This document shows positions 57,917-64,000 of a stretch of 64,000 bases of DNA, in pieces. Made by a program: the position numbers and the translations under genes. The notes beneath the pieces are model-generated. The model did not search any database. It saw only the letters and a program-made list of their open reading frames with translations, and had not been told where the DNA came from. Position 1 is the first letter of the stretch, and the number at the start of each line of letters is the position of its first letter. Origin of the DNA: Palsa-851 sp035534435 (GTDB lineage: Bacteria > Chloroflexota > Dormibacteria > Aeolococcales > Aeolococcaceae); the NCBI GenBank assembly GCA_035534435.1, contig DATLRX010000033.1, forward strand, positions 62,001 to 126,000. The letters run 5' to 3'.

Positions 57917-58861
57917 ATGACACAGCAGCTCTCCGTCCAGCGCCCGGCCGCGTCCTCCGACCGCTCCGCGATCAGCCTCGCCGTCCACGTCGACGGCGTA
58001 TCGCGCTCGTACGGCACTGTGCGTGCGGTCGATGACGTCAGCTTGAGCGTCGGCCGCGGCCAGACGGTCGCGTTGCTCGGACCGAACGGCGCCGGCAAGA
58101 CGACCACGATCACCCTCCTCCTGGGACTCGCCAGGCCCGACCGGGGAACCGTCGCGGTGCTCGGCATGTCCCCGGAGGACGCGGTCTCGCGCGGGCTGAT
58201 CGGCGCGATGCTCCAGGACGGCGGGATGATGCCCGGCGTCCAGGTCGGTGAGCTGCTCGCGATGGCGCGGAATCTCTTTCCCGCACCGCTCTCCATCGAG
58301 AACACGATCAGCGTCGCGCAGCTCGAGGGTCTCGAGAAGCGGCGGGTGGATCGACTCTCCGGAGGTCAGTCCCAGCGCCTTCGCCTCGCGATGGCGCTCG
58401 TCGGTGACCCGGAGCTGCTGATCCTCGACGAGCCCACCGCCGCGATGGACGTGGAGGCGCGACGCAACTTCTGGCACGCGATGCGCGGATTCACCGACCG
58501 CGGCCGGACCATCCTCTTCTCGACGCACTACCTCGAAGAGGCGGACGCGACCGCCGACCGCATCGTCCTGATGGCGCGCGGCCGCGTCGTCGCCGACGGG
58601 ACGCCCGCCGCGATCAAGAACTCAGTCGGCCTGCGAGTCATCCGCTTCGCGGTGGTGCGTGCCGAGACGTCGGGGTTCGACGCGCTGCCGGGAGTTGTCG
58701 CCTCATCCGCGCGTGGCAACCGTGTCGAGCTGCGCTGCAGCGACACCGACATCGCATTGCGCGCGCTGCTCAGCGCGCGCCCGGATGCCCACGACATCGA
58801 GGTCTCTGGGATCGCACTCGAGGACGCGTTCCTCTCCATCACCGACGGCGCCGCCGCCTGA
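57917..58861 (+). CDS. ABC transporter ATP-binding protein
   Basis: 314 residues. Walker A GPNGAGKTTTITLLLG, Q loop AMLQDG, signature LSGGQSQRLRLAMAL, Walker B LLILDEPTAAMD, and H-loop LFSTHYLEEAD. A C-terminal extension of about 80 residues follows. It resembles the drug/lantibiotic and antibiotic-export ATPases of the ABC-2 class (DrrA/NodI-like). It partners the permease 18 bp downstream. Confidence 0.93.
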   Translation: MTQQLSVQRPAASSDRSAISLAVHVDGVSRSYGTVRAVDDVSLSVGRGQTVALLGPNGAGKTTTITLLLGLARPDRGTVAVLGMSPEDAVSRGLIGAMLQDGGMMPGVQVGELLAMARNLFPAPLSIENTISVAQLEGLEKRRVDRLSGGQSQRLRLAMALVGDPELLILDEPTAAMDVEARRNFWHAMRGFTDRGRTILFSTHYLEEADATADRIVLMARGRVVADGTPAAIKNSVGLRVIRFAVVRAETSGFDALPGVVASSARGNRVELRCSDTDIALRALLSARPDAHDIEVSGIALEDAFLSITDGAAA

Positions 58862-58879
58862 TACAGGAGTTCACTCTCA

Positions 58880-59620
58880 ATGCGTTCGTACCTCGCTCTC
58901 GAGCTTCGCCGCTCCCTTCGCGACCGCCGCTACCTGCTGCTCGTGGTCGGGTGGCCCGTCGGCGCATACCTGCTCTTCTCGACCGTCTTCGGGGCGGCAT
59001 CGGACAGGTCCGAGGGTCTCGCGCCGACCATCGCGATCATGATCGCCATGGCCACCTTCGGCGCCATGGGTGGCGTCCTCATGGCGTCCGGTCCCCGGCT
59101 TGCCATCGACCGCCAGGTCGGATGGCTCCGCCAGCTGAGCCTCACCCCGATCTCCCCCATCCGCGTCCTCGCGGTGCGGCTCATCACCGCGATGACCCTC
59201 AGCCTGCCCGCGATCTGCCTCATCTTCCTCACCGCGGCCGTCGTGAAAGACGTGACGCTCCCGCTCTGGGAATGGCCGGTGCTCGTGCTGTGCATCTCGG
59301 CGGGCTGCCTCCCGTTCGCCGCCATGGGAATCGTCATCGGGAGCGTCGCCGACGGCGACGGCGCGCAGGGGCTGACGATGGTGCTGTACCTCGTGCTCGC
59401 CGCCCTCGGTGGGCTCTGGGTGCCGGAGCAGATCCTCCCCGCGCCCCTGCAGACCGTGGCCAGGGCGCTGCCCTCATACCACCTCGCGCAACTCGGCTGG
59501 CACGTCGCACAGGGGGTCGCTCCGGCGATCGGGGACGGCCTCGTCCTGCTCGGCTGGTTCGCCGTCGCGGCACTGCTCGCCGTCGCCGTCTCCCGCCGTC
59601 TGTCGCTGCGCGCCGCGTGA
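58880..59620 (+). CDS. ABC-2 type transporter permease
   Basis: 246 residues with six transmembrane helices, ATG start with AGGAG. Conserved ABC-2 features: a short cytoplasmic N-terminus (RSYLALELRRSLRDRRYLLL), RQLSLTPISPIRVLAVRL, and CLPFAAMGIVIGSVADGDG preceding the helix that ends GLWVPEQILP. It exports an unknown substrate using the ATPase encoded upstream. Confidence 0.9.
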   Translation: MRSYLALELRRSLRDRRYLLLVVGWPVGAYLLFSTVFGAASDRSEGLAPTIAIMIAMATFGAMGGVLMASGPRLAIDRQVGWLRQLSLTPISPIRVLAVRLITAMTLSLPAICLIFLTAAVVKDVTLPLWEWPVLVLCISAGCLPFAAMGIVIGSVADGDGAQGLTMVLYLVLAALGGLWVPEQILPAPLQTVARALPSYHLAQLGWHVAQGVAPAIGDGLVLLGWFAVAALLAVAVSRRLSLRAA

Positions 59621-59640
59621 ACGTGGCATAGCATCCGACC

Positions 59641-60795
59641 ATGGACGCGGAGATCGAGGCGACGACGCTCGCCGGCTCGCCGGACAACCTGATGTGGCCG
59701 ATCCCGACGATTGCCCGCCTCGCGTGGGCGGCGATCTGGCTCGTCTTCCTCGGCTATCCGATCAGCGACATCCTCGGCACCGGCTACTCACCGACGCGGG
59801 CGGTCGTCGCATGGCTCTGTCTGGTCGCGTTCGCCTGCATGTACCTCCTGGCGATGTGGCTGTGCCTGTCACTCGTGCCACGCGTCGCCAACGGCATCCA
59901 GTTGCTGCCACTCGTGGCGGTGTTCGCGATGGGGATCGCGATGGCGCTCGTCTTCCGCGGACAGTGGACGGGGTTGCTCGTCTACTGCGGCGTCTCCGCC
60001 GGGTGGACGCTGCGCTGGCGCTATCTCGTCCCCGTGCTGTTCGCCCTCGGCGCCTTCATGGTCGTCTCGGGTGTGTTGCTCGGCTACCCCTGGGCAGACC
60101 TGGGCTTCATCACCTTCCTGACCGTTGCGCTCGGGTTCACGATGCTGGCGTTCCGCCGCCTCATCGCAACGGTCATCGAGCTGCGCACCGCGCGTGCCGA
60201 GGTCGCCCGGCTCGCGGTCGCCGACGAGCGGCTGCGAATCTCGCGCGATGTTCATGACATCCTTGGCCACAGCCTCTCGGTGATCGCGCTCAAGGCCCAG
60301 GTCGCCCGCCGCCTGATGACGAGCGAGCCGGAGGCCGCCGCCGAAGCGATGGGCGATGTCGAGACGGTCGCGCGTGAATCGCTCGCCGAGGTCCGCTCGA
60401 TGGTCACCGCATACCGGCAGCGCTCGCTCGCCGACGAGCTGCAGGGGGCGCGCGACGTGCTCGACGCCGCCGGGATCAGTTTCGCGGTGACGCGCGACAG
60501 CATCGTGCCACCGGCGCCGGTCGACAGCCTGCTCGCATGGACGGTCCGTGAGGGCGTCACGAACGTGCTGCGCCACAGCCGCGCGCACCACTGCGAGATA
60601 TCGCTCGAAGCCGGCGACGGTGGCTTCTCCGTGGCGATCGTCGACGACGGCGTCGGCGGTGTGGCCAGCGCGGGAGGAAGCGGCTTGCACGGGCTCCGTG
60701 AGCGGGTCGGCGCCGCCGGCGGCCGCCTCGAAGCCGGCCCGCGGCAGCAGGGCGGATTCCGGTTGCAGGCGTTCATCCCCCAGGCTGCGGCGTGA
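59641..60795 (+). CDS. Sensor histidine kinase (DesK/NarX-like, HisKA_3)
   Basis: 384 residues. The N-terminus has six transmembrane helices (residues about 15-170), as in DesK membrane-fluidity or envelope-stress sensors. The phospho-acceptor His lies in RISRDVHDILGHSLSVI, and the ATPase domain has EGVTNVLRHSRA, AIVDDGVGG and SGLHGLRERVGAAGGRL. Its signal is probably envelope- or substrate-related. It is coupled by 4 bases to the response regulator and shares an operon with the ABC exporter. Confidence 0.9.
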   Translation: MDAEIEATTLAGSPDNLMWPIPTIARLAWAAIWLVFLGYPISDILGTGYSPTRAVVAWLCLVAFACMYLLAMWLCLSLVPRVANGIQLLPLVAVFAMGIAMALVFRGQWTGLLVYCGVSAGWTLRWRYLVPVLFALGAFMVVSGVLLGYPWADLGFITFLTVALGFTMLAFRRLIATVIELRTARAEVARLAVADERLRISRDVHDILGHSLSVIALKAQVARRLMTSEPEAAAEAMGDVETVARESLAEVRSMVTAYRQRSLADELQGARDVLDAAGISFAVTRDSIVPPAPVDSLLAWTVREGVTNVLRHSRAHHCEISLEAGDGGFSVAIVDDGVGGVASAGGSGLHGLRERVGAAGGRLEAGPRQQGGFRLQAFIPQAAA

Positions 60796-61397
60796 TCCGC
60801 GTCATCATCGCGGAGGACCAGGGAATGGTCCGCGGTGCGCTCGCCACGTTGCTGGGACTCGAAGAGGACATCGAGGTTGTGGCGCAGTGCTCCCGTGGCG
60901 ACGAGGTGGTCACCGCGGCGCTCGCCGAACGTCCCGACGTCGCGCTCCTCGACATAGAGATGCCCGGCATGGATGGCCTCGAGGCCGCTGCGCGCCTCCA
61001 TCAGGCCGCGCCCGAATGCGTGATCATCATTCTCACGACGTTCGGCCGGCCTGGGTACCTGCGGCGCGCCATGGAGGCCGGCGCGACGGGTTTCGTCGTC
61101 AAGGACGGTCCCGCCGATCAGCTCGCGGTCTCGATCCGCAGAGCGGTGGCGGGTGAGCGCGTGATCGATACCGCGCTTGCGGCAGCCGCTCTCAGCGACG
61201 GGTCCAATCCCCTGACACCACGCGAACGCGATGTCCTGCACGCCGCGTCAGCCGGAGCGACGATCGCCAGCATTGCCAAAGCACTGTTCCTGTCTCAGGG
61301 GACCGTGCGCAACTACCTCTCGTCGGCGATTCAGAAGACGGGCGCTCGCAACCGCATCGAAGCCGTGCGCGCCGCCGAGGAGCACGGCTGGCTGTAG
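60792..61397 (+). CDS. NarL/FixJ-family response regulator (DesR-like)
   Basis: 201 residues from a GTG in a GTGA overlap. Receiver: VIIAEDQGMVR with the acidic pair, the phospho-acceptor Asp in VALLDIEMPGMDG, Thr in ILTTFGRPGY and Lys in GFVVKDGPAD. The LuxR-type helix-turn-helix is LTPRERDVLHAASAGATIASIAK, then LSQGTVRNYLSSAIQKTGARNR. It likely controls the ABC exporter operon in response to the upstream kinase. Confidence 0.93.
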   Translation: MIRVIIAEDQGMVRGALATLLGLEEDIEVVAQCSRGDEVVTAALAERPDVALLDIEMPGMDGLEAAARLHQAAPECVIIILTTFGRPGYLRRAMEAGATGFVVKDGPADQLAVSIRRAVAGERVIDTALAAAALSDGSNPLTPRERDVLHAASAGATIASIAKALFLSQGTVRNYLSSAIQKTGARNRIEAVRAAEEHGWL

Positions 61398-61406
61398 GCG
61401 GCGGAC

Positions 61407-61973
61407 TCAGTCGACGTACAGCGCCACGAGACCGTCCGGCTCGAGCGGCGGACGGGACAGGGCGAGCGGGATCGCGGCGGCGAGCGCCTCGGCGGGATCG
61501 ATGACGACCATCGGGTCGAGGGGGAGCACGTCGCTGGTGAACACGACGCCCCCGCCGCTGTCGAACGCGCTGAGCAACACACGGCGCGGAGACGCGGCGG
61601 CCCCCGTGGTCGCGACGTAGAGGGCGCCGCGGCCGGCATCCGCGGCGACCCATGAACCGACGTGCGCGCGTGAGAGCGGCGCGCTCGCGATCACTTCGAG
61701 CGAGCCGACGCCGTGGAGCGGCAGCCCACGGGCCTGGGCGATCCCGAGAGCGGCGGCCATGCCCGCCCGGACGCCGGTATACGTCCCCGGTCCGACGACG
61801 ACGACGACCACCCCGAGGTCGTCGGTGATCATCTGCAGGAGGAGACCCGGCAGGGAGGTCGCGACCTGTGCGCCACGCACCACCTCCGCACCACGGACGG
61901 TTCCGTCGCGACCGGCGCGGACCACGACGATCCGCGCACGCGACGACGTGTCGACGGCGAGCACGTCCGTCAC
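61407..61973 (-). CDS. tsaB: tRNA t6A biosynthesis protein TsaB
   Basis: 188 residues, GTG start in a GTGA overlap with tsaE. N-terminus VLAVDTSSRARIVVV, the ASKHA motif VVGPGTYTGVRAGMAAALGIA and PLHGVGSLEVIA are typical of TsaB, the inactive TsaD paralogue that scaffolds the t6A complex. Partner TsaD is about 4 kb away on the same strand. It is last in a thiL-tsaE-tsaB operon. Confidence 0.9.
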   Translation of the reverse strand: MTDVLAVDTSSRARIVVVRAGRDGTVRGAEVVRGAQVATSLPGLLLQMITDDLGVVVVVVGPGTYTGVRAGMAAALGIAQARGLPLHGVGSLEVIASAPLSRAHVGSWVAADAGRGALYVATTGAAASPRRVLLSAFDSGGGVVFTSDVLPLDPMVVIDPAEALAAAIPLALSRPPLEPDGLVALYVD

Positions 61974-62434
61974 AGCCGGCTCCACGCCGGTGTGAGGTGG
62001 TCGGGTGCGCCCTCGTGCGGCGTGATCACGCGCGTCCCGTCGTCCTCGATCTCGAACCCGAGCCGGAGGTGCACGCGGCCCAGGAGCTCCGAGTGCTCGC
62101 CCCACTCGACGACCACCACGCCACCCGACTCGAGCATCTCGTCGACGTCGAGCAGGCGGACGTCCGCGCCGGGACCGAGCCGGTAGAGATCGATGTGGTG
62201 CAGCACACGCGGTCCGGCGCGGTACACGTGATGGAGCACGAACGTCGGACTGCGGACCAGTGCCGGGTCCATGCCCATCCCGGTTGCGACGCCTCGCACG
62301 AGGACCGTCTTGCCCGCTCCGAGCTCGCCGCTGAGGAGGATGAGGTCGCCGGGCTCGGCATGCGTGCCGATGCGCTCTCCGAGTGCGAGGGTGTCCGTCT
62401 CGCTCGCGCACCGGACGGCGGCGACGCCGGTCAC
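61970..62434 (-). CDS. tsaE: tRNA t6A biosynthesis ATPase TsaE
   Basis: 154 residues, GTG start in a GTGA overlap with thiL. Walker A LLSGELGAGKTVLVRG, then SPTFVLHHVY, HHIDLYRLGPGADV, and VVVEWGE. This is the YjeE/TsaE ATPase needed to turn over the t6A complex. Its C-terminus is slightly extended compared with the shortest homologues. Confidence 0.92.
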   Translation of the reverse strand: MTGVAAVRCASETDTLALGERIGTHAEPGDLILLSGELGAGKTVLVRGVATGMGMDPALVRSPTFVLHHVYRAGPRVLHHIDLYRLGPGADVRLLDVDEMLESGGVVVVEWGEHSELLGRVHLRLGFEIEDDGTRVITPHEGAPDHLTPAWSRL

Positions 62435-63453
62435 GTGAAGTGGCGCGAGGTCGTCCGCGGGGTCGCGACGCCGTCTCCTCCCTCCCGATCGAGGACGCCG
62501 ACGCCGGCCCCGGCCCGCAAGCGCCCCACGACGCTGAGCGGGGCGAGATCGGAGGGCCACGATCCCGCCAGCGTCGCCACCGCGTCGGGCGGCAGGGTCG
62601 CGACGAGCTCGAAATCCTCACCCCCGCCGAGCGCCAGGTCCGGCCACGCGGCGCCGAAGTCGCTCACCAGCGCGGCCTCCACGGGCACCCGGTCGAGCCA
62701 GACCTCGGCACCGCAGCCGGACAGGTCGGTGATCCGCTCCAGCTCGACGAGGAGCCCATCACTGATGTCGCCGCCGCAGCGCACCCCGGACGCGACGAGG
62801 TGGAGCCCCTCGGCGAGGCGCGCGCTGGGCGCCAGCTGAGCCTCGACCCACGAGCGTTCCCGGCGGGAAAGGTCGTCGCCACCGTCGAGCAGCAGGCGGA
62901 GCCCCGCGGCGGCGCGACCGAGCATCCCCGTGACCACGATCACGTCCCCGGCGACACCGGCGTCGCGACGCAACTCCGTGCCGGGCGCAAGCGTGCCGCC
63001 CACCGAGACGTCGATGACGAGTGGTCCGTCGATGGCGCTGAGGTCGCCGCCCGCCACAGCGCAGCCGGCCGCGGCGGCCGCGGCGCAGAGGCCACGCTGG
63101 ATCTCCAGGACGTCCTCGGCGCAGGTGCTCGAGGGCGCGCAGAGGGTGGCGGCGCACCACGCCGGCCGGGCGCCCATGCCGGCAAGATCCGAGAGAGCGA
63201 CCGCCATGGCGCGCGCCCCGAGCCGGCGGGGGGTGATCCAGGAGCGGCGAAAGTCGATGCCCTCGACGAGGGCATCCTGGCTGATGGCAACGTTCCGGCC
63301 GGGATCGGGAACCCACACGGCCGCATCGTCTCCGGTGCCCAGCGCCAGGCCCGGTCCCGTGCCGCGGGCGATCTCAGCCAGTGCCTTGAGTAGCTCGGTC
63401 TCGCCCACGTCGAGCAGGGTCGCGCCTCCGGTGTCGAAGCGTCGTTCGGGCAT
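62431..63453 (-). CDS. thiL: Thiamine-monophosphate kinase
   Basis: 340 residues from the ATG at 63453, preceded by GGAGG; a GTG at 63474 is less likely. PurM-like fold motifs: LGTGDDAAVW, ISQDALVEGIDFRRSW, AMAVALSDLAGMGARPAW, VAGGDLSAI, GGDISDGL and LGGGEDFELVATLP. It phosphorylates thiamine monophosphate to the diphosphate cofactor. The remaining thiamine genes are not here. Confidence 0.93.
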   Translation of the reverse strand: MPERRFDTGGATLLDVGETELLKALAEIARGTGPGLALGTGDDAAVWVPDPGRNVAISQDALVEGIDFRRSWITPRRLGARAMAVALSDLAGMGARPAWCAATLCAPSSTCAEDVLEIQRGLCAAAAAAGCAVAGGDLSAIDGPLVIDVSVGGTLAPGTELRRDAGVAGDVIVVTGMLGRAAAGLRLLLDGGDDLSRRERSWVEAQLAPSARLAEGLHLVASGVRCGGDISDGLLVELERITDLSGCGAEVWLDRVPVEAALVSDFGAAWPDLALGGGEDFELVATLPPDAVATLAGSWPSDLAPLSVVGRLRAGAGVGVLDREGGDGVATPRTTSRHFT

Positions 63454-63518
63454 CACCTCAGCCTCCAACGTCACACGTCCGCAATATACGTGGGTGCGCC
63501 GTCGGGTACGGTTGGCGC

Positions 63519-63634
63519 GACCGAGCGAGTTGCACTCGGTCCCATCGGGCCGCTAAGGTGCGGCCTGGGGAAAGGCTCGACCGATGCTCTTGGCGGTATC
63601 GGGCGGGCAAGAATGACACGGAGGACACCGGATT
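63519..63634 (+). promoter_or_regulatory. Three-hairpin structured leader upstream of the terminal secreted-protein gene
   Basis: Between thiL and the TTG at 63635 three perfect stems occur in series: GACCGAG/CTCGGTC (63519-63525 and 63535-63541), GGCCGC/GCGGCC with a 6-nt loop (63548-63553 and 63560-63565), and CCGAT/ATCGG (63581-63585 and 63598-63602). A GGAGG at 63620-63624 follows. A cell-wall-related gene behind such a leader suggests a cis-regulatory RNA. The sequence does not match the ydaO c-di-AMP, c-di-GMP-I or cobalamin consensus features I know. Confidence 0.45.
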
Positions 63635-64000
63635 TTGACGTTCAGCCGGAAGCTGGCCCTGACCGTGACAGGGGTCATCACTCTTCTGGCCACCGGACTC
63701 GGAGCCATCCCGAACACTCAGGCAAACAGCGCGCAGGTGCCGAACTCTGCGATCGCAGCGCTGCAACAGCGGCGCGCGGCACTCATCGCAGAGCTCGCCG
63801 CGTTGCAGCCTAACCTGAGGGCCGCGGGTGGATCGGTGGGTTCGGCGGAGGCGTTGTTCAACGCCCAGCAGACTAAGGTGCTGAACGAGCGCAAGCAGCT
63901 CGACAGTCTGAATGCGTCCCTGCTTTCGCTGAGCAGCCAGCTCGCGAGCAACGACGCAACCGTCGCGCAGAACAAGGCACAACTCGCCGCGATCACTCGC
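63635..64000 (+). CDS. Secreted coiled-coil protein, N-terminal part (3' end outside window)
   Basis: 122 codons to the window edge, from a TTG with GGAGG about 10 bases upstream. A signal peptide (LALTVTGVITLLATGLGAI) is followed by a strongly helical, heptad-like region (AALQQRRAALIAELAALQ, then QQTKVLNERKQLDSLNASLL and SSQLASNDATVAQNKAQLAA). This is the layout of EnvC, NlpC/P60 or M23 peptidoglycan hydrolases with N-terminal coiled coils, but the catalytic domain would lie outside the window. Role is inference. Confidence 0.65.
   Translation, partial: MTFSRKLALTVTGVITLLATGLGAIPNTQANSAQVPNSAIAALQQRRAALIAELAALQPNLRAAGGSVGSAEALFNAQQTKVLNERKQLDSLNASLLSLSSQLASNDATVAQNKAQLAAITR

Noticed and set aside
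63519..63634. c-di-AMP (ydaO) riboswitch
   Set aside because: GGGGAA occurs, but the other conserved blocks (GGGTGAAT and the CCGAATCCG-type segment) are absent and the leader is too short.
1..64000. CRISPR arrays, prophage, transposases or restriction systems
   Set aside because: No regularly spaced repeats and no recognisable transposase, integrase, phage structural or restriction-modification proteins were found in any reading frame inspected.

Overview
The window is a gene-dense, very GC-rich bacterial chromosome segment with strongly GC3-biased codons, frequent GTG/TTG starts, and stop/start overlaps of 1-8 bases throughout. The gene set (WhiA, HemQ of the coproporphyrin haem route, a tandem ThyX, a DtxR/IdeR-type iron box, a CIRCE-controlled groES-groEL, UDP-sulfoquinovose synthase, no outer-membrane genes) points to a monoderm Terrabacteria lineage. 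A Chloroflexota/Dormibacterota-like genome seems more likely than a classical actinomycete, but this is inference from gene content only. I see no tRNA, rRNA, CRISPR array, insertion sequence or prophage. The window looks like ordinary chromosome with small accessory islets.

Layout. 1-6.2 kb: end of a GGDEF protein, RarD-like permease, AAA ATPase, an AtuA-like/enoyl-CoA hydratase pair and proline dehydrogenase. 6.2-13.1 kb: envelope glycan cluster with a GalE-like epimerase, two polytopic GT-C proteins, a GT2 polyprenyl-phosphate glycosyltransferase, UDP-sulfoquinovose synthase and a flippase-like membrane protein. 13.1-25.2 kb: pirin, VOC enzyme, MFS exporter, a strong 27-bp inverted repeat enclosing about 114 nt, ErpA, BrkB, tandem ThyX, GlcF-like Fe-S protein, HemQ, thioesterase, M20 hydrolase, pseudo-receiver, 3-hydroxyacyl-CoA dehydrogenase and a CDF-like membrane protein. 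25.2-30.9 kb: small proteins, a PP2C phosphatase and HAD hydrolase, an internally deleted threonine-dehydratase remnant, and an ornithine-cyclodeaminase/PLP-dehydratase pair. 30.9-33.3 kb: an arsenic islet in which arsR diverges from a 25-residue Cys/Asp-rich small ORF, arsI, acr3 and arsC. 33.5-35.6 kb: a lipoprotein and a secreted protein of unknown function.

35.6-49.7 kb is housekeeping on the minus strand: gap-pgk-tpiA-gpmI, whiA, a RapZ C-terminal-domain-only gene, uvrC, ligA, pcrA, a nitrilase-family amidase and alr. 49.7-54.5 kb holds an asparagine synthetase fused to an F420-ligase-like domain, then groEL and groES with a CIRCE operator. 54.6-57.8 kb holds an FTR1 iron permease behind an IdeR-type box, a divergent DtxR-family regulator, tsaD and rimI. 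57.9-61.4 kb is an ABC exporter with a DesK/DesR-like two-component system. 61.4-63.5 kb is thiL-tsaE-tsaB. The window ends in a secreted coiled-coil protein preceded by a three-hairpin leader.

Most unusual observations: the Cys/Asp-rich small ORF leading the ars operon; a tandem ThyX in which each half keeps the part of the active-site signature the other has lost; the AsnB-F420-ligase fusion; two genes (tsaD, pcrA) whose best starts are CTG codons inside CTGA overlaps; a thioredoxin-like ferredoxin with a predicted 3Cys-1His cluster; a DtxR homologue with degenerate metal ligands beside a near-perfect iron box; and two unexplained structured non-coding segments.
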